NCBI RefSeq assembly: GCF_036906915.1
Contig: NZ_JBAKHX010000043.1
Coordinates: forward strand, 1 to 63,996
DNA: 63,996 bases
Direction of reading: 5' to 3'
Source of the DNA: Phytohabitans sp036906915
GTDB taxonomy: Bacteria; Actinomycetota; Actinomycetes; Mycobacteriales; Micromonosporaceae
The first letter of the stretch is position 1; each line of letters begins with the position of its first letter. The notes under the pieces are model-generated. The model was not told the origin of the DNA and made no database searches. It saw nothing but the letters and a program-made list of their open reading frames with translations. Shown in pieces: positions 17,188-27,192 of the stretch. The translations under genes were made by a program, and so were the position numbers.

Positions 17188-18708
17188 ATGAGCATCTCCG
17201 CAGTCATCAACGTCGACATCGACGGTCCCCGGATCAGCCGCCACATCTACGGCCACTTCGCCGAGCACCTGGGAAGGTGCGTCTACGGCGGGTTCTATGT
17301 CGGCGAAGACTCCGACATCCCGAACGAGGGCGGCATCCGGCTCGACGTGGTCGCGGCCCTGCGCGCCCTCGACATCCCGAACCTGCGCTGGCCGGGCGGC
17401 TGCTTCGCCGATGAGTACCACTGGATGGACGGCATCGGACCCAAGGCCGAGCGCCCCGTCATGGTGAACACCCACTGGGGTGGCGTCGAGGAGAACAACC
17501 ACTTCGGCACGCACGAGTTCATGGCCCTGTGCGAACTGCTGGGCGCCGAGCCGTACATCAGCGGCAACGTCGGCTCGGGCACCGTGCGGGAGATGAGCGA
17601 GTGGGTCGAGTACCTCAACCGCGAGGGTGACTCCCCCATGGCGCGGCTGCGCAAGGCCAACGGCCGCGAGGAGCCTTGGAACGTCACGTTCTGGGGCCTC
17701 GGCAACGAGGCGTGGGGATGCGGCGGCAACATGACCGCCGCGCACTACGCGCAGGAGGCCCGCCGCTACGGCACCTACTGCCGCGACTACGGCGACGCCA
17801 AGCTGTACAAGATCGCCGCCGGCGCCTCGGACTTCGACTACGACTGGACCGAGACGCTCATGAAGCAGCTCGGGCACCTCGGCTGCCAGCGCGTCAAGAG
17901 CACGGCCTACCAGGCACTGTCGGTGCACTACTACACGATGGCGGGCTCCTGGGACAGCAAGGGATCCGCCACGGTTTTCGACACCGACGAGTACTACGCC
18001 ACGATGGTCAAGGCCGCTCGCGCCGACGAGCTGCTCACCGGGCACTCGAACGTCATGGACTGTTACGACCCGAACAAGAGCGTGGGCCTGGTACTGGACG
18101 AGTGGGGCACCTGGTGGGACGTCGAGCCCGGCACCAACCCCGGGTTCCTGTACCAGCAGAACACCCTGCGGGACGCCCTGGTAGCGAGTGTCCACTTCGA
18201 CATCTTCCACCGCCACGCCGACCGCCTCGTCATGGCGAACATCGCGCAGACGCTGAACGTGCTCCAGGCGATGATCCTGACCGACCCCGATTCGAAGGCG
18301 CTGGTGCTCACGCCGACCTACCACGTCTTCCAGATGAATAAGGGCCACCAGGACGCCGCGTCCCTGCGGGTCGACGTCCGCGGCGGCCTCCCGGCCCGCG
18401 AGGTCGGCGACGCGAGCCTGGAGACCGTCTCGGTCTCGGCCAGCCGCAAGGACGGGCGCCTGCTCGTCTCACTGTCCAACCTAGACGCCGAGGCTGCGGC
18501 GGACGTCGAGATCGAGCTGCGCGGCGGCGCGGTCAGCGCGGTAGATTCGCTGATCCTGACCGCCGGTGCGCTTCAGGACCACAACACTCCCCAGTCTCCC
18601 GAGTCGGTCACGCCGCGCCCGCATGAGGGCGTCGCTGTCGCGGGCGGGAAGCTCCGGGTACACGTCCCGGCCCACTCCTTCGTCACCGTCGCCGGCGACA
18701 TCGGCTGA
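17188..18708 (+). CDS. abfA: Alpha-L-arabinofuranosidase, GH51
   Basis: 506 residues, full length for GH51. GNEAWGCGG carries the acid/base Glu174 and LDEWGTWWD carries the nucleophile Glu305. RWPGGCFADEYHW is also characteristic. No signal peptide is seen, so it acts in the cytosol on imported arabino-oligosaccharides, unlike the secreted GH62 at 42 kb. A LacI-type operator sits at its promoter and the LacI gene converges from the other side with its stop nine bases away. Confidence 0.95.
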   Translation: MSISAVINVDIDGPRISRHIYGHFAEHLGRCVYGGFYVGEDSDIPNEGGIRLDVVAALRALDIPNLRWPGGCFADEYHWMDGIGPKAERPVMVNTHWGGVEENNHFGTHEFMALCELLGAEPYISGNVGSGTVREMSEWVEYLNREGDSPMARLRKANGREEPWNVTFWGLGNEAWGCGGNMTAAHYAQEARRYGTYCRDYGDAKLYKIAAGASDFDYDWTETLMKQLGHLGCQRVKSTAYQALSVHYYTMAGSWDSKGSATVFDTDEYYATMVKAARADELLTGHSNVMDCYDPNKSVGLVLDEWGTWWDVEPGTNPGFLYQQNTLRDALVASVHFDIFHRHADRLVMANIAQTLNVLQAMILTDPDSKALVLTPTYHVFQMNKGHQDAASLRVDVRGGLPAREVGDASLETVSVSASRKDGRLLVSLSNLDAEAAADVEIELRGGAVSAVDSLILTAGALQDHNTPQSPESVTPRPHEGVAVAGGKLRVHVPAHSFVTVAGDIG

Positions 18709-18716
18709 GCTGCCGC

Positions 18717-19715
18717 TCAGCGCGTGGATTCGCGAGCGATGATGTCGAACGGCGCGACGTACTCGGCCGCCGGACGAGACGGATCCGCCATGCGCTCGAT
18801 GACCAGGCGGACCGCCATCTCCGCCATCCACCCGTGGTCGGGAGCGACCGTGGTCAGCGACGGCACCAGGTACTTCGACTCGGGAATGTTGTCGAACCCG
18901 ACGACGCGAACCTGGTCCGGAGCGCCGATCCCGTGATCCGCGAGACCTCTCAGCACGCCTTGCGCGACGGTGTCGGTCACCGCGACGACGCCGTCGAATG
19001 CGATGCCCGCCCCGACGAGCCGATGGACCGCTGTGCGCCCCGACTCGAGCGTCATCACCGGAGAGGTCACCAGGAGCCCGGGATCGGCTTCGAGACCCCG
19101 CTCGGCGAGCGCGGCGGCGTAGCCACGGTGGCGGCTTGCCACCACGTTCACACCGGTGAGTTCGTCGCCGGCGACGAACGCGATGCGCCGGCAACCACGG
19201 TTGATCAGGTGCTCCGTGGCGGCCCTGGTGCCCTCCTCATTTGGCATGGCGACATGGTCGAAGGCCGCCCCGAAGTCTCGTTCGCCCAGCATCACGATCG
19301 GAACGCTTCCATCGGACACCAGGTGCTGGCGCGGGTCGAGCTGGACCGCGCTCAGGATCAGGCCGTCGAACTGAAGGTTGTGAGACTGGGCGATCGCCTC
19401 GACCTCGCCGGCGATCGCGGCACCGGTCTGCTCGATCGCGACATGAAACCCGCGCCTTGCCGCGTCTTCGATCACCCTGGCGGCGAGCATGCCGAAGTAG
19501 GGACGGTCGACCTCGGGCACGGCGAGACCGATGACACCGGTGCGCCCGGACTTGAGGGTCCGCGCGGAGAGGTTGAGGCGGTAGCCCGACACCGCGATGA
19601 CCTCCCGCACACGACGGCGGGTCGGCTCGCTCACTCCGGCGCGATTGTTGACGACGTTCGAGACCGTCATCTTCGAGACGCCGGCCAGTCGAGCGACATC
19701 ATCCATCGTCACCAC
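18717..19715 (-). CDS. LacI-family regulator of the arabinofuranosidase genes
   Basis: 332 residues from a GTG at 19715. The N-terminal LacI helix-turn-helix is intact (DVARLAGVSKMTVSNVVNN) with the hinge, followed by a periplasmic-binding-protein fold that senses a sugar. Operators at its own promoter and at the GH51 promoter share TATCGGTAAA, so autoregulation and control of arabinose release are likely. Confidence 0.9.
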   Translation of the reverse strand: MVTMDDVARLAGVSKMTVSNVVNNRAGVSEPTRRRVREVIAVSGYRLNLSARTLKSGRTGVIGLAVPEVDRPYFGMLAARVIEDAARRGFHVAIEQTGAAIAGEVEAIAQSHNLQFDGLILSAVQLDPRQHLVSDGSVPIVMLGERDFGAAFDHVAMPNEEGTRAATEHLINRGCRRIAFVAGDELTGVNVVASRHRGYAAALAERGLEADPGLLVTSPVMTLESGRTAVHRLVGAGIAFDGVVAVTDTVAQGVLRGLADHGIGAPDQVRVVGFDNIPESKYLVPSLTTVAPDHGWMAEMAVRLVIERMADPSRPAAEYVAPFDIIARESTR

Positions 19716-19723
19716 GCGACGAG

Positions 19724-19735
19724 TTTATCGGTAAA
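19724..19735. promoter_or_regulatory. LacI operator TTTATCGGTAAA
   Basis: A 12-base near-palindrome centred on CG, located nine bases upstream of the LacI GTG and 28 bases before the divergent GNAT gene. Same core as the GH51 promoter site. Confidence 0.7.
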
Positions 19736-19762
19736 TGCGGGCAATCAAGGGAAGATGGTCCG

Positions 19763-20233
19763 GTGGAGAAGATCGAAATCAGGCGGACCGGATACCTCGA
19801 TCCGGACGCGCAGGTGCTGATCAAGGCGGCCCTGGCCGACCTGCGCGAGCGGTACGAGGACGACGAGGGCGACGCGACCCCGGTCGACGCGGCCGACTTC
19901 GAGCCGCCGCACGGGGCGTTCTTCGTGACGTACCTCGACCAGCAGCCGGTGTCGTCCGGGGCGTGGCGCGGTCACGGCGAGGACGGTACGGTCGCGGAGA
20001 TCAAGCGGATGTACACGCTGCCGGCCGCCCGCGGGCGGGGTCTGGCGCGGGCGGTCCTGGCAGCGGTCGAGCAATCGGCCCGCGAGCACGGGCGGCGCCG
20101 GATAGTGCTGGAGACCGGCGGACGCCAGCCCGAGGCGATCAACCTGTACCTGACGGCGGGGTACCAGCGGATTCCCGACTTCGGCTTCTACCGGAACGAG
20201 CCGGACGTCCACTCGTTCGGTAAGGATCTATGA
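19763..20233 (+). CDS. GNAT-family N-acetyltransferase
   Basis: 156 residues from a GTG. The acetyl-CoA loop is ARGRGLAR (R-x-x-G-x-G/A type), with KRMYTLP as the preceding beta strand and NLYLTAGY near the C-terminus. A general acyltransferase; substrate unknown. It is divergent from the LacI gene and shares that promoter gap. Confidence 0.87.
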   Translation: MEKIEIRRTGYLDPDAQVLIKAALADLRERYEDDEGDATPVDAADFEPPHGAFFVTYLDQQPVSSGAWRGHGEDGTVAEIKRMYTLPAARGRGLARAVLAAVEQSAREHGRRRIVLETGGRQPEAINLYLTAGYQRIPDFGFYRNEPDVHSFGKDL

Positions 20234-20283
20234 GGAGCCCTTTACGTCCAGCATCCGGCCAGGCCCCGATACGCGCAAGCAGA

Positions 20284-20889
20284 TCAGGGCGGGGTCGACG
20301 AGGGGGCGCCGAGCGCTGCCGCGATCGAGGCGGCGAGCGCGGTCACGTATCCCTTCGGCAACGGCGTGCGGGCGACGGCGAGCCGCCAGTAGATCGGGCC
20401 GATGATCAGATCGACGGCCGCATCCGGGTCGGTGCCGGCAGGAAGCTCGCCGCGGTCGACGGCTCGACCGATGAGCAGCTCCGACACCTGGCGCTGATTG
20501 GCGCGGAGGGCATCCTGGAGGGTCTGCGCGATCTTCGGGTTGCGGGCCGCCTCGGCGAGCAGGTCGGGGATGATCTGCGAGGCCAGCCGGTGCCCGAGAG
20601 CGCGGGCCACGATCCGCAGCAACATCTCGAGGTCGCCGCGCAGGCCGCCGGTGTCGAGCAGCGGCAGGCTCTGGCTGGCGACCTCGGAGACGATCTCCAA
20701 CACCATCTCCAGCTTTGAACTCCATCGGCGATAGACCGCGGTCTTGCCGACTCCCGCCCTGCGTGCGACCGCCTCGATCGAGAGCCGGCCGTAGCCGACC
20801 GCGGCGAGCTCCTGCATGACGGCCTGGCGGATGGCGCTCGTGACGTCCTCCCGGAGCACGGCCGCGCCGGCAGGAGATCTCTTGTTCAC
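20284..20889 (-). CDS. TetR-family regulator
   Basis: About 201 residues from a GTG at 20889 (GTG 20898 is an alternative). The helix-turn-helix is IEAVARRAGVGKTAVYRRW; the C-terminus fits the TetR_C_11-type dimer domain. It is divergent from the TagGH-like exporter. The intervening 145 bases contain inverted GTATCGACG/CGTCGATAC elements that may be its operator. Confidence 0.87.
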   Translation of the reverse strand: MNKRSPAGAAVLREDVTSAIRQAVMQELAAVGYGRLSIEAVARRAGVGKTAVYRRWSSKLEMVLEIVSEVASQSLPLLDTGGLRGDLEMLLRIVARALGHRLASQIIPDLLAEAARNPKIAQTLQDALRANQRQVSELLIGRAVDRGELPAGTDPDAAVDLIIGPIYWRLAVARTPLPKGYVTALAASIAAALGAPSSTPP

Positions 20890-21034
20890 GGCCGCCACCA
20901 GGGCAATATAGCTCAACGACGCTACGGTTGCGTATCGACGTCGGCACTGACTATCCTGGGATGGCGTCGATACGGTAGCGTTCCATCGCTCGCCGGTCAC
21001 GGGGTGAGCCATGCGCTGATGACAAGGATCGGAA

Positions 21035-21931
21035 ATGACCGATACGGTGGTAGTCGATCCAGACTCGCACCTGTCCCAGGCGGAGCTGGCGGCCAAGCAC
21101 GGTCTCACCGTCGCGGGCGCGCGGCCGGGCCTCGCCGCGTACACCAGGCGACTCTGGTCCTACCGGCACTTCATATCCGCCTACGCGAATGCGCGGATCG
21201 TCTCCTCGTTCAGCACGACGCGGCTCGGGCGGCTCTGGCAGGTGCTCACACCTGTGACCAACGCGGCCGTCTACTACCTCATCTTCGGCGTGGTGCTCAA
21301 CACCAAGGCCGACGTCCCCAACTTCATCGCCTACCTGTGCACCGGGCTGTTCGTCTTCGTCTTCAGCCAGAGCGCCATCCAGGGCGGCGTGCAGGCCATC
21401 TCGGGCAATCTGGGCCTGATCCGGGCCCTACAGTTCCCCCGGGCCTGCCTGCCGATCGCGGTGACGCTCACCCAGTTCAGCAACATGGTGGCATCGATCA
21501 TCGTTCTGATCGGGATCGTCCTGATCACCGGCGAGCCGATCAGCGTCGAGTGGCTGGTGGTCGTGCCCGCGCTGCTGTTGCAGTCGGTGTTCAACGCCGG
21601 CGTCGCGATGATCGTGGCGCGGCTGGGCGCGAAGCTGGCCGACCTCAAGCAGCTCATCCCGTTCATCATGCGGACCTGGATGTACGCCTCCGGCGTGCTC
21701 TACAGCGTCGTCCTCTTCGAGCGGCACCTTCCGCTCTGGGCAGCCCGATTGTTGGAGGCCAACCCGCTGCTGGTCTACATCGAGCTGATGCGGCACGCGC
21801 TGCTCGAAGGGGCGCCACTGGCCTCGCCGGTGCCGGTGCTGTGGGCACTGGCCGTCGGCTGGGCGCTGCTCGCGGGCGTCGGCGGGTTCGTGTATTTCTG
21901 GCTGGGCGAACAGGAGTACGGCCGTGGCTGA
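21035..21931 (+). CDS. ABC-2 polysaccharide export permease, TagG/Wzm-like
   Basis: 298 residues with six membrane segments in the pattern of TagG/Wzm exporters of teichoic acid or polysaccharide. It overlaps the ATPase gene by eight bases. Together they would export a lipid-linked glycan; the linkage to the glycan cluster at 57-63 kb is only inferred. Confidence 0.88.
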   Translation: MTDTVVVDPDSHLSQAELAAKHGLTVAGARPGLAAYTRRLWSYRHFISAYANARIVSSFSTTRLGRLWQVLTPVTNAAVYYLIFGVVLNTKADVPNFIAYLCTGLFVFVFSQSAIQGGVQAISGNLGLIRALQFPRACLPIAVTLTQFSNMVASIIVLIGIVLITGEPISVEWLVVVPALLLQSVFNAGVAMIVARLGAKLADLKQLIPFIMRTWMYASGVLYSVVLFERHLPLWAARLLEANPLLVYIELMRHALLEGAPLASPVPVLWALAVGWALLAGVGGFVYFWLGEQEYGRG

Positions 21932-22694
21932 GCGCATCCCCACGATCGTCGCGGACGACGTACACGTGGTCTACCGGGTGCACGGCGCCGGCACGCCGGG
22001 CACCGGATCGCCGGTGGCTGGCCTGCGACGCCTGGTCACCCGCAGCCGCCCGCCGACCATCCGCGAGGTACACGCGATCAAGGGCGTGAGCTTCACGGCC
22101 TACCGGGGTGAGGCGATCGGGCTCATCGGCACCAACGGCTCCGGCAAGTCGACACTGCTGCGGGCGGTCGCCGGCCTGCTGCCGGTCGACCGGGGCGCGC
22201 TCTACGCGATGGGCCAGCCATCGCTGCTCGGCGTGAACGCCGCACTGATGAACGACCTGTCCGGCGAGCGCAACGTGGAGCTCGGCTGCCTGGCCATGGG
22301 CATGAGCAAGGAGCAGGTACGCGAACAGACGCCGAAGATCATCGAGTTCTCCGGGATCAACGACCGGGGCGAGTTCAGCTCACTGCCGATGCGCACGTAC
22401 TCGTCCGGCATGTCGGCCCGGCTGCGCTTCTCCATCGCCGCCGCGAAACGCCACGACGTACTGCTGATCGACGAGGCGCTCGCCACCGGCGACGCGCAGT
22501 TCCGGCGGCGCAGCGAGGAGCGGGTACGAGAGCTTCGCGCCGACGCCGGCACGGTCTTCCTCGTCAGCCACACGATGGCCTCGATCGTCGACACCTGCGA
22601 GCGGTCGATCTGGTTGGAGTCCGGCGTGATCCGGGCCGACGGGCCGACCGACGAGGTCGTCAAGCAGTACGAGGACTTCACGAAGCGCAAGTAG
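21924..22694 (+). CDS. ABC transporter ATPase, TagH/Wzt-like
   Basis: 256 residues from a GTG at 21924. Walker A is GTNGSGKST, signature is YSSGMSARL and Walker B is VLLIDEALATGD, characteristic of polysaccharide-export ATPases. No C-terminal carbohydrate-binding extension as in Wzt is present, so it is TagH/KpsT-like in length. The 8-base overlap with the permease indicates one transporter. Confidence 0.9.
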   Translation: MAERIPTIVADDVHVVYRVHGAGTPGTGSPVAGLRRLVTRSRPPTIREVHAIKGVSFTAYRGEAIGLIGTNGSGKSTLLRAVAGLLPVDRGALYAMGQPSLLGVNAALMNDLSGERNVELGCLAMGMSKEQVREQTPKIIEFSGINDRGEFSSLPMRTYSSGMSARLRFSIAAAKRHDVLLIDEALATGDAQFRRRSEERVRELRADAGTVFLVSHTMASIVDTCERSIWLESGVIRADGPTDEVVKQYEDFTKRK

Positions 22695-22833
22695 GCGCGC
22701 CCCCCGCATCCGCGCGTCAGGCTCCCGACCGCGCCAGGCGGGCTGGCCCGCGGTTGCAGAAACATGCAAGCCTGTGACTCGGATCTTCACAGCCGTTGCC
22801 GAAGGTGATCTCCTGTCTTCGTAGGGGGTAGGG

Positions 22834-23925
22834 GTGGGTTCGAGACAGGGGGGTCCGTTGGGGTTGTCGACGGAGGTTCTTCCCAGGCTGACCAGGTGGG
22901 GGGTGACGCCCGATGCCGATCTCGGCTACCGGGCGTTGTCGATGCTGGGCCCCCGCACCGTCGCGCGGCTCGCCCGGGAGCTGGGTATGCCCCAGAGCCG
23001 GGTGAGCCGCGCGCTCGACGAACTCGTGGCCGTGGAGGCGGTACGTCCCGTCCCCACCGCCGCGAACGCCGGGTACCGGTCGAGGGACGCCCTGGTGTGG
23101 GAAGCGGTGACGCTGGAGCGTGTGCTCAACGCGTTGCGGAAGCGCCGTACTCCCGATTCGGCGCTCGAACGGTGGCGCCTGCACATCGCGACGGTCACTG
23201 GGGTCGGCCTGACGGCTCTGGAGGGCGCCTCGGTGCGGCGGTGGCCGACCCGCGCCGCGGCACGACAGCGGGCGGCGAGCCTCACCGCCGCCGAACGCCA
23301 CGAGCACCTGGCCATCAACACCGAAGAGGTCTTCGACGCCGAAGCGACCGCTGCCGCCCTGCCGCTGGACTCCAGCATCCTGGCCCGTGGCATCCGGCTG
23401 CGGGTGCTCGGCCTGCCGCCAAGCGACGGTGACCGGTTGAGCGCGTACGCCACCGCCCTCGGCCGCTCCGGCGGGATGTACCGGGAGCTGTCGGCGCTCC
23501 CACTCAAGGTGATGATCTTCGACCGGCGGGTGGCATTGGTTCCGAGCGACCCTCTGGACCTCGAAAAGGGCTACATCGAGGTCGCCGACGCGCCGGTCGT
23601 GCGGGGCCTGGCGGGCATGTTCGACCGGCTGTGGACCGACGGGATCGATCCACGGGAGCAGGGGGTACCACCCATCGACCTGAGCAACCGGGAGCTGGCA
23701 CTGGTGCGCCTGCTCGCCATGGGATACACCGACCAGTCGGCAGCGCAGGAACTGCGGCTCAGCGTCCGCACCGTCGCCTACACCATGCGGCACCTGATGG
23801 ACCGCCTGGGTGTCGAAAACCGGTTCCAGCTCGCGCTGCTGCTCGGCTCGGCCGGCGCCGCACCCCAACCACCGCGCTACGGCGACAGCGGTGCTCAAGA
23901 GCCAGCCGATGCCGCCACCACCTGA
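22834..23925 (+). CDS. LuxR-type regulator with N-terminal winged helix
   Basis: 363 residues from a GTG. An N-terminal MarR/TrmB-like winged helix (about 25-70, LARELGMPQSRVSRALDEL) and a C-terminal LuxR helix-turn-helix (about 285-345, LSNRELALVRLLAMGYTDQ) flank a middle domain of about 180 residues that is not recognised. This double-HTH architecture occurs in actinobacterial regulators with unknown signals. A small secreted protein begins nine bases downstream and is a plausible target. Confidence 0.82.
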   Translation: MGSRQGGPLGLSTEVLPRLTRWGVTPDADLGYRALSMLGPRTVARLARELGMPQSRVSRALDELVAVEAVRPVPTAANAGYRSRDALVWEAVTLERVLNALRKRRTPDSALERWRLHIATVTGVGLTALEGASVRRWPTRAAARQRAASLTAAERHEHLAINTEEVFDAEATAAALPLDSSILARGIRLRVLGLPPSDGDRLSAYATALGRSGGMYRELSALPLKVMIFDRRVALVPSDPLDLEKGYIEVADAPVVRGLAGMFDRLWTDGIDPREQGVPPIDLSNRELALVRLLAMGYTDQSAAQELRLSVRTVAYTMRHLMDRLGVENRFQLALLLGSAGAAPQPPRYGDSGAQEPADAATT

Positions 23926-23934
23926 GGAGATCCA

Positions 23935-24495
23935 GTGTCACACGCGCTCGTCCGGCCAGCCATCAGCGCCGTCGCTGTACTCGCGACCACGCTGGCTCTG
24001 ACCCTCGGCGCGGTCACGCCGGCCCAGGCCGCCGGGCCCTGGCCTCCGGCGTACTGCGCGGCCGGGCAGTTCACCGCGATCGAGACCACCGCCGATAGGC
24101 AGACCGCGCTCCACGGCCAGGTCACGCCGTGTGAGCCACCCCGGGCCAACGACGCCTTCGCCCTGGTCGCCTTCCACCCGCAGAACTTCGGCGCGTTCGC
24201 ATATCCCCACTCGTTGGTGCGGTACCAACCCGAGGGCCCCACCCCGTTCTCCGCCGTCTTCCGATCAGTACCGAGGGCAGGGCAAGCGGGGGTATGCGCC
24301 ATGCGCACCCTCACCGACCGGATCGCCTGCGTACGCGTGACGTTCCCAAAGGACGGGCCCGCCACGATGGAACCGATCCCCACCACCGACCCGCTCGTCG
24401 ACAAGGTCGTCTTCTACGTCGGCGGCAACCAGCAGCCGACACCGCCGCCACCCAGCGGATTCTGCGGCACCTGCCTGGAGCTGCCCACATCCTGA
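23935..24495 (+). CDS. Secreted hypothetical protein
   Basis: 186 residues from a GTG with a clear Sec signal peptide (cleavage near PAQAAG). The mature part has six or so cysteines and no family I recognise. It directly follows the LuxR-type regulator and may be co-transcribed with it. Function unknown. Confidence 0.7.
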   Translation: MSHALVRPAISAVAVLATTLALTLGAVTPAQAAGPWPPAYCAAGQFTAIETTADRQTALHGQVTPCEPPRANDAFALVAFHPQNFGAFAYPHSLVRYQPEGPTPFSAVFRSVPRAGQAGVCAMRTLTDRIACVRVTFPKDGPATMEPIPTTDPLVDKVVFYVGGNQQPTPPPPSGFCGTCLELPTS

Positions 24496-24576
24496 CCCCA
24501 ATCAGGGACAGCACGCCGGGGCCGTGGATGGCAGGATGCGTAGGCGTCGGGACGGGGACCGGAGAGGTATCGGCGA

Positions 24577-26285
24577 TTGAGCACCGCAGCGTCGACTGTA
24601 GACACTCGGATCTACGAACAGGCGTCCGGCCTGGCGGGCGGCCACCTCGCGCTGGCCACCTCGACGCCTGAACGCGTACAGGAGCTGGTTCGAGCCCACC
24701 TCGCCTGGCTCCGGCCGATGCCGCTCGACGACCTCGTCGACGGGCTCGTCGTCGGACTGCACCACCCGGTGTCCGAGCTCGCCGAACGTACCCTCGACCT
24801 CGTCGAAGCGCGGGCGGCGGAGCTGTCCGAGATGGCGCGCACCCGCTGGCGGCTGAGGCGCCGTCCCTCGACGGCACCCTCGGAATCCGGCTCGCGGCGG
24901 TGCTCGGCACCGCCGCGCCCGCGGCCGCGCCCGCACCGGTCCTGGTCGCCGCCGACCTACCCGCGCGGATGCCGTCCCCGCTGGGCCTCGGCGCGCTCGC
25001 CGGTGAGTTGAGCGTTCTGCTGCGCAACGGCGACACCGACCCGGTCCGGCACGAGGCCGCGCTCGACGGTCTGGTCCGCGCCGCTCGCGGCGATCGGGAG
25101 CTTGCCGCCCGGGTACTGGAGCCGCTGATCCCCCAGTGGCCCGGGTACTGGCCGGCCCTGATCGCCGCGGCCTGCGGCCGTTCCAGGGCCCGCCCAGCCC
25201 GGCAGACCACCCGCGAGAGTCCGCCGCTGAGCTTGTTCATCGACGGCCGGTCCGCTGAGCTGATCCCCCGCCTGATCCAACAACCGCCGCCCGGCCTGCT
25301 TGCCACGCCGTCCACTGTGGATGGCCACGTGGATCCGGCACGTGCGCTGAGCCTGCTGCGACAGGCCGACAACGACGGCTGGCAGCCCTCCGCTGGAGAC
25401 CTGACCCAGGCGTTGATGCGCCTTCCCCGCGAGGTCGATCCGGCCGTCCACACCGCCGCGGCGCGCCTCGCCTCACCGGCCGGCCGGCGCTTCGCCGCCT
25501 GGCTGAGCACCGGCGTCACCGAGCCGCGCACCTGGATCGAGGAGGTCGACAAGACCGCTTACCTTCCCAGCCTGCGCGTCGCGATGCTCGACCCGGTGGG
25601 CCTGCCCTCCGAGCTCGGCGACGCCCGCACGGCCAGCGAACGCTCGGCGTTCACGTGGCACATGCCCCCGCTGGCGCTGTGGCCCATGGTCACCCCGTCG
25701 CACCGGGAGATCGCCGCCGCGCACCTCCAGCCCTACGTCGCCATCGCCCTGGACCGCCAGGACCCGGGCACCGGCTTCCTGTACGGCCTCGCCGCGGCCG
25801 ACGGCCCCGTCGGTCCCGCGACCGCGGCAACCATGATGTACGCACTGGCGAACCGCCGGGAGAACGTCCGGCTGGCGGCCGGTGACGCGCTCACCGCGCT
25901 TGCCTCTCGCCCTGACTGGGACAGCTCCGGCGTCGGTGTCGAGCTCGGCATCCTTGCCAGCTCGGATCGCGTCGTCCTACGCCGCACGCTCCAGCCGCTG
26001 ACCGAGGCGCTCAAGGCCGGCGCCCACGACGCGGTCTGGCAGATCGCCTCGGCGGCGCTGCCCGACCTGCTGGCCGCCAAACCCCGCCCGGGCCTGCCTG
26101 AGCTGCTCAGGCTCGCCGCTGACGCCGCTCGGGCCGGCCGGCACACGGCGGTGCCGGCGGGCCTGGCCGCGCTCACGGACAAACCGGGTCGCAGCCAGCT
26201 CACCACCGCCGCCCGCAAGCTCGCCGAGGCCCTTGGGCCGTGGTCCGCGACGCAGGGCGGCCCGATTCATCGATCCCCGGTATAG
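24577..26285 (+). pseudogene. DUF6493-like gene with frameshift and short N-terminus
   Basis: From a TTG at 24577 the frame reads helical repeat sequence (TPERVQELVRAHLAWLRPMP) up to about 24838. The sequence then continues sensibly in another frame (HPLAAEAPSLDGTLG) from 24840 to 26285. The longer part contains HVDPARALSLLRQ and LTQALMRLPRE typical of DUF6493 C-terminal domains. DUF6493 proteins are usually much longer at the N-terminus, so the gene looks truncated as well as frameshifted. A sequencing error could explain the shift but not the short N-terminus. Confidence 0.6.
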
Positions 26286-26316
26286 TCCCCGCCGGACCAT
26301 CAACGGGGAGTGATTC

Positions 26317-27129
26317 ATGAAGATGTACCTTCGCGCGCTCGGCGCGGCAGCCATGACCGCCGGCGTGCTCGCGGTTCCCTCGGTCGCCAACGCGGCCGAC
26401 GACGCACCGCTGTTCGCGGCACTGTCCGAACGCGACGAGGCCGGCCGGGCCGTCACCTACCCGATCCGCCAGGGCGAGTCCGTTCCCGTGGTGCTCGGCG
26501 TCGCCAACGTCGGCACCGCCGCGTCCGCCGGGGTGGTGGTCAACGTCCGGGTGTTCAACGACGTCGACCTGCCCCGCACCTTCACGAACTGCCAGTACTA
26601 CGTGGACAGCAATCTCGAGGGCGCCTGGTGCGAGATCGACCAGGAGCTGGCGGCCGGCAGCGGCACCTACGCGCTTTCGCCGTTCCAGGTCGCCGCCGCC
26701 CGCGAAGCGCGCGCCGACCGCATGCCCGCCATCGTCTTCCAATGGTTCCCCAAGGACTGGGTGGACGAAAACGGCGGCATCGCGGAATTCGCCAAGAAGG
26801 ACAGCGGGCAGGGCACGACGCCAGCCGCGGGCACCGAGGGCACGCTGGGCCTGGTCGCCAAGCAGCTGGTCATCCCAGCGGAGACCAGTCGGGTCGGCTT
26901 CGCGTACGTGAAGCTGGCGACGGTGCCGTCACCCACGCCAACCGCCTCGCCGAGCGGCTCTTCTCCGGCGACACCGGGCACCACCCCGCCGGCCGACGGC
27001 AGCGGAGGCGGCCTGCCGGTCACCGGCGCCGACGGTCGAACGCTGGGCATCGCCGGCGCCACCCTGGTAATCGCTGGAGTGGTGGCCTTCCTGGTCGCTC
27101 GCCGGCGCCGGGCCCGGTTCACCACGTGA
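26317..27129 (+). CDS. LPXTG-anchored surface protein
   Basis: 270 residues: Sec signal peptide (cut near VANAAD, about 26), an extracellular domain with a Cys pair (NCQYY and WCEID), a Pro/Thr/Ser linker, and a sorting signal LPVTG followed by a hydrophobic helix and RRRRAR tail. Sortase anchoring to the cell wall is expected. GGGGAG lies eight bases before the ATG and a TATAGT -10-like box (26281-26286) precedes it. Ligand or role unknown. Confidence 0.85.
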   Translation: MKMYLRALGAAAMTAGVLAVPSVANAADDAPLFAALSERDEAGRAVTYPIRQGESVPVVLGVANVGTAASAGVVVNVRVFNDVDLPRTFTNCQYYVDSNLEGAWCEIDQELAAGSGTYALSPFQVAAAREARADRMPAIVFQWFPKDWVDENGGIAEFAKKDSGQGTTPAAGTEGTLGLVAKQLVIPAETSRVGFAYVKLATVPSPTPTASPSGSSPATPGTTPPADGSGGGLPVTGADGRTLGIAGATLVIAGVVAFLVARRRRARFTT

Positions 27130-27192
27130 ATCGGCGGGCATCGACGCTGCTACGTTGAGTGCTCGCCGCACGATCAGTGAGGAGCGGCACAC

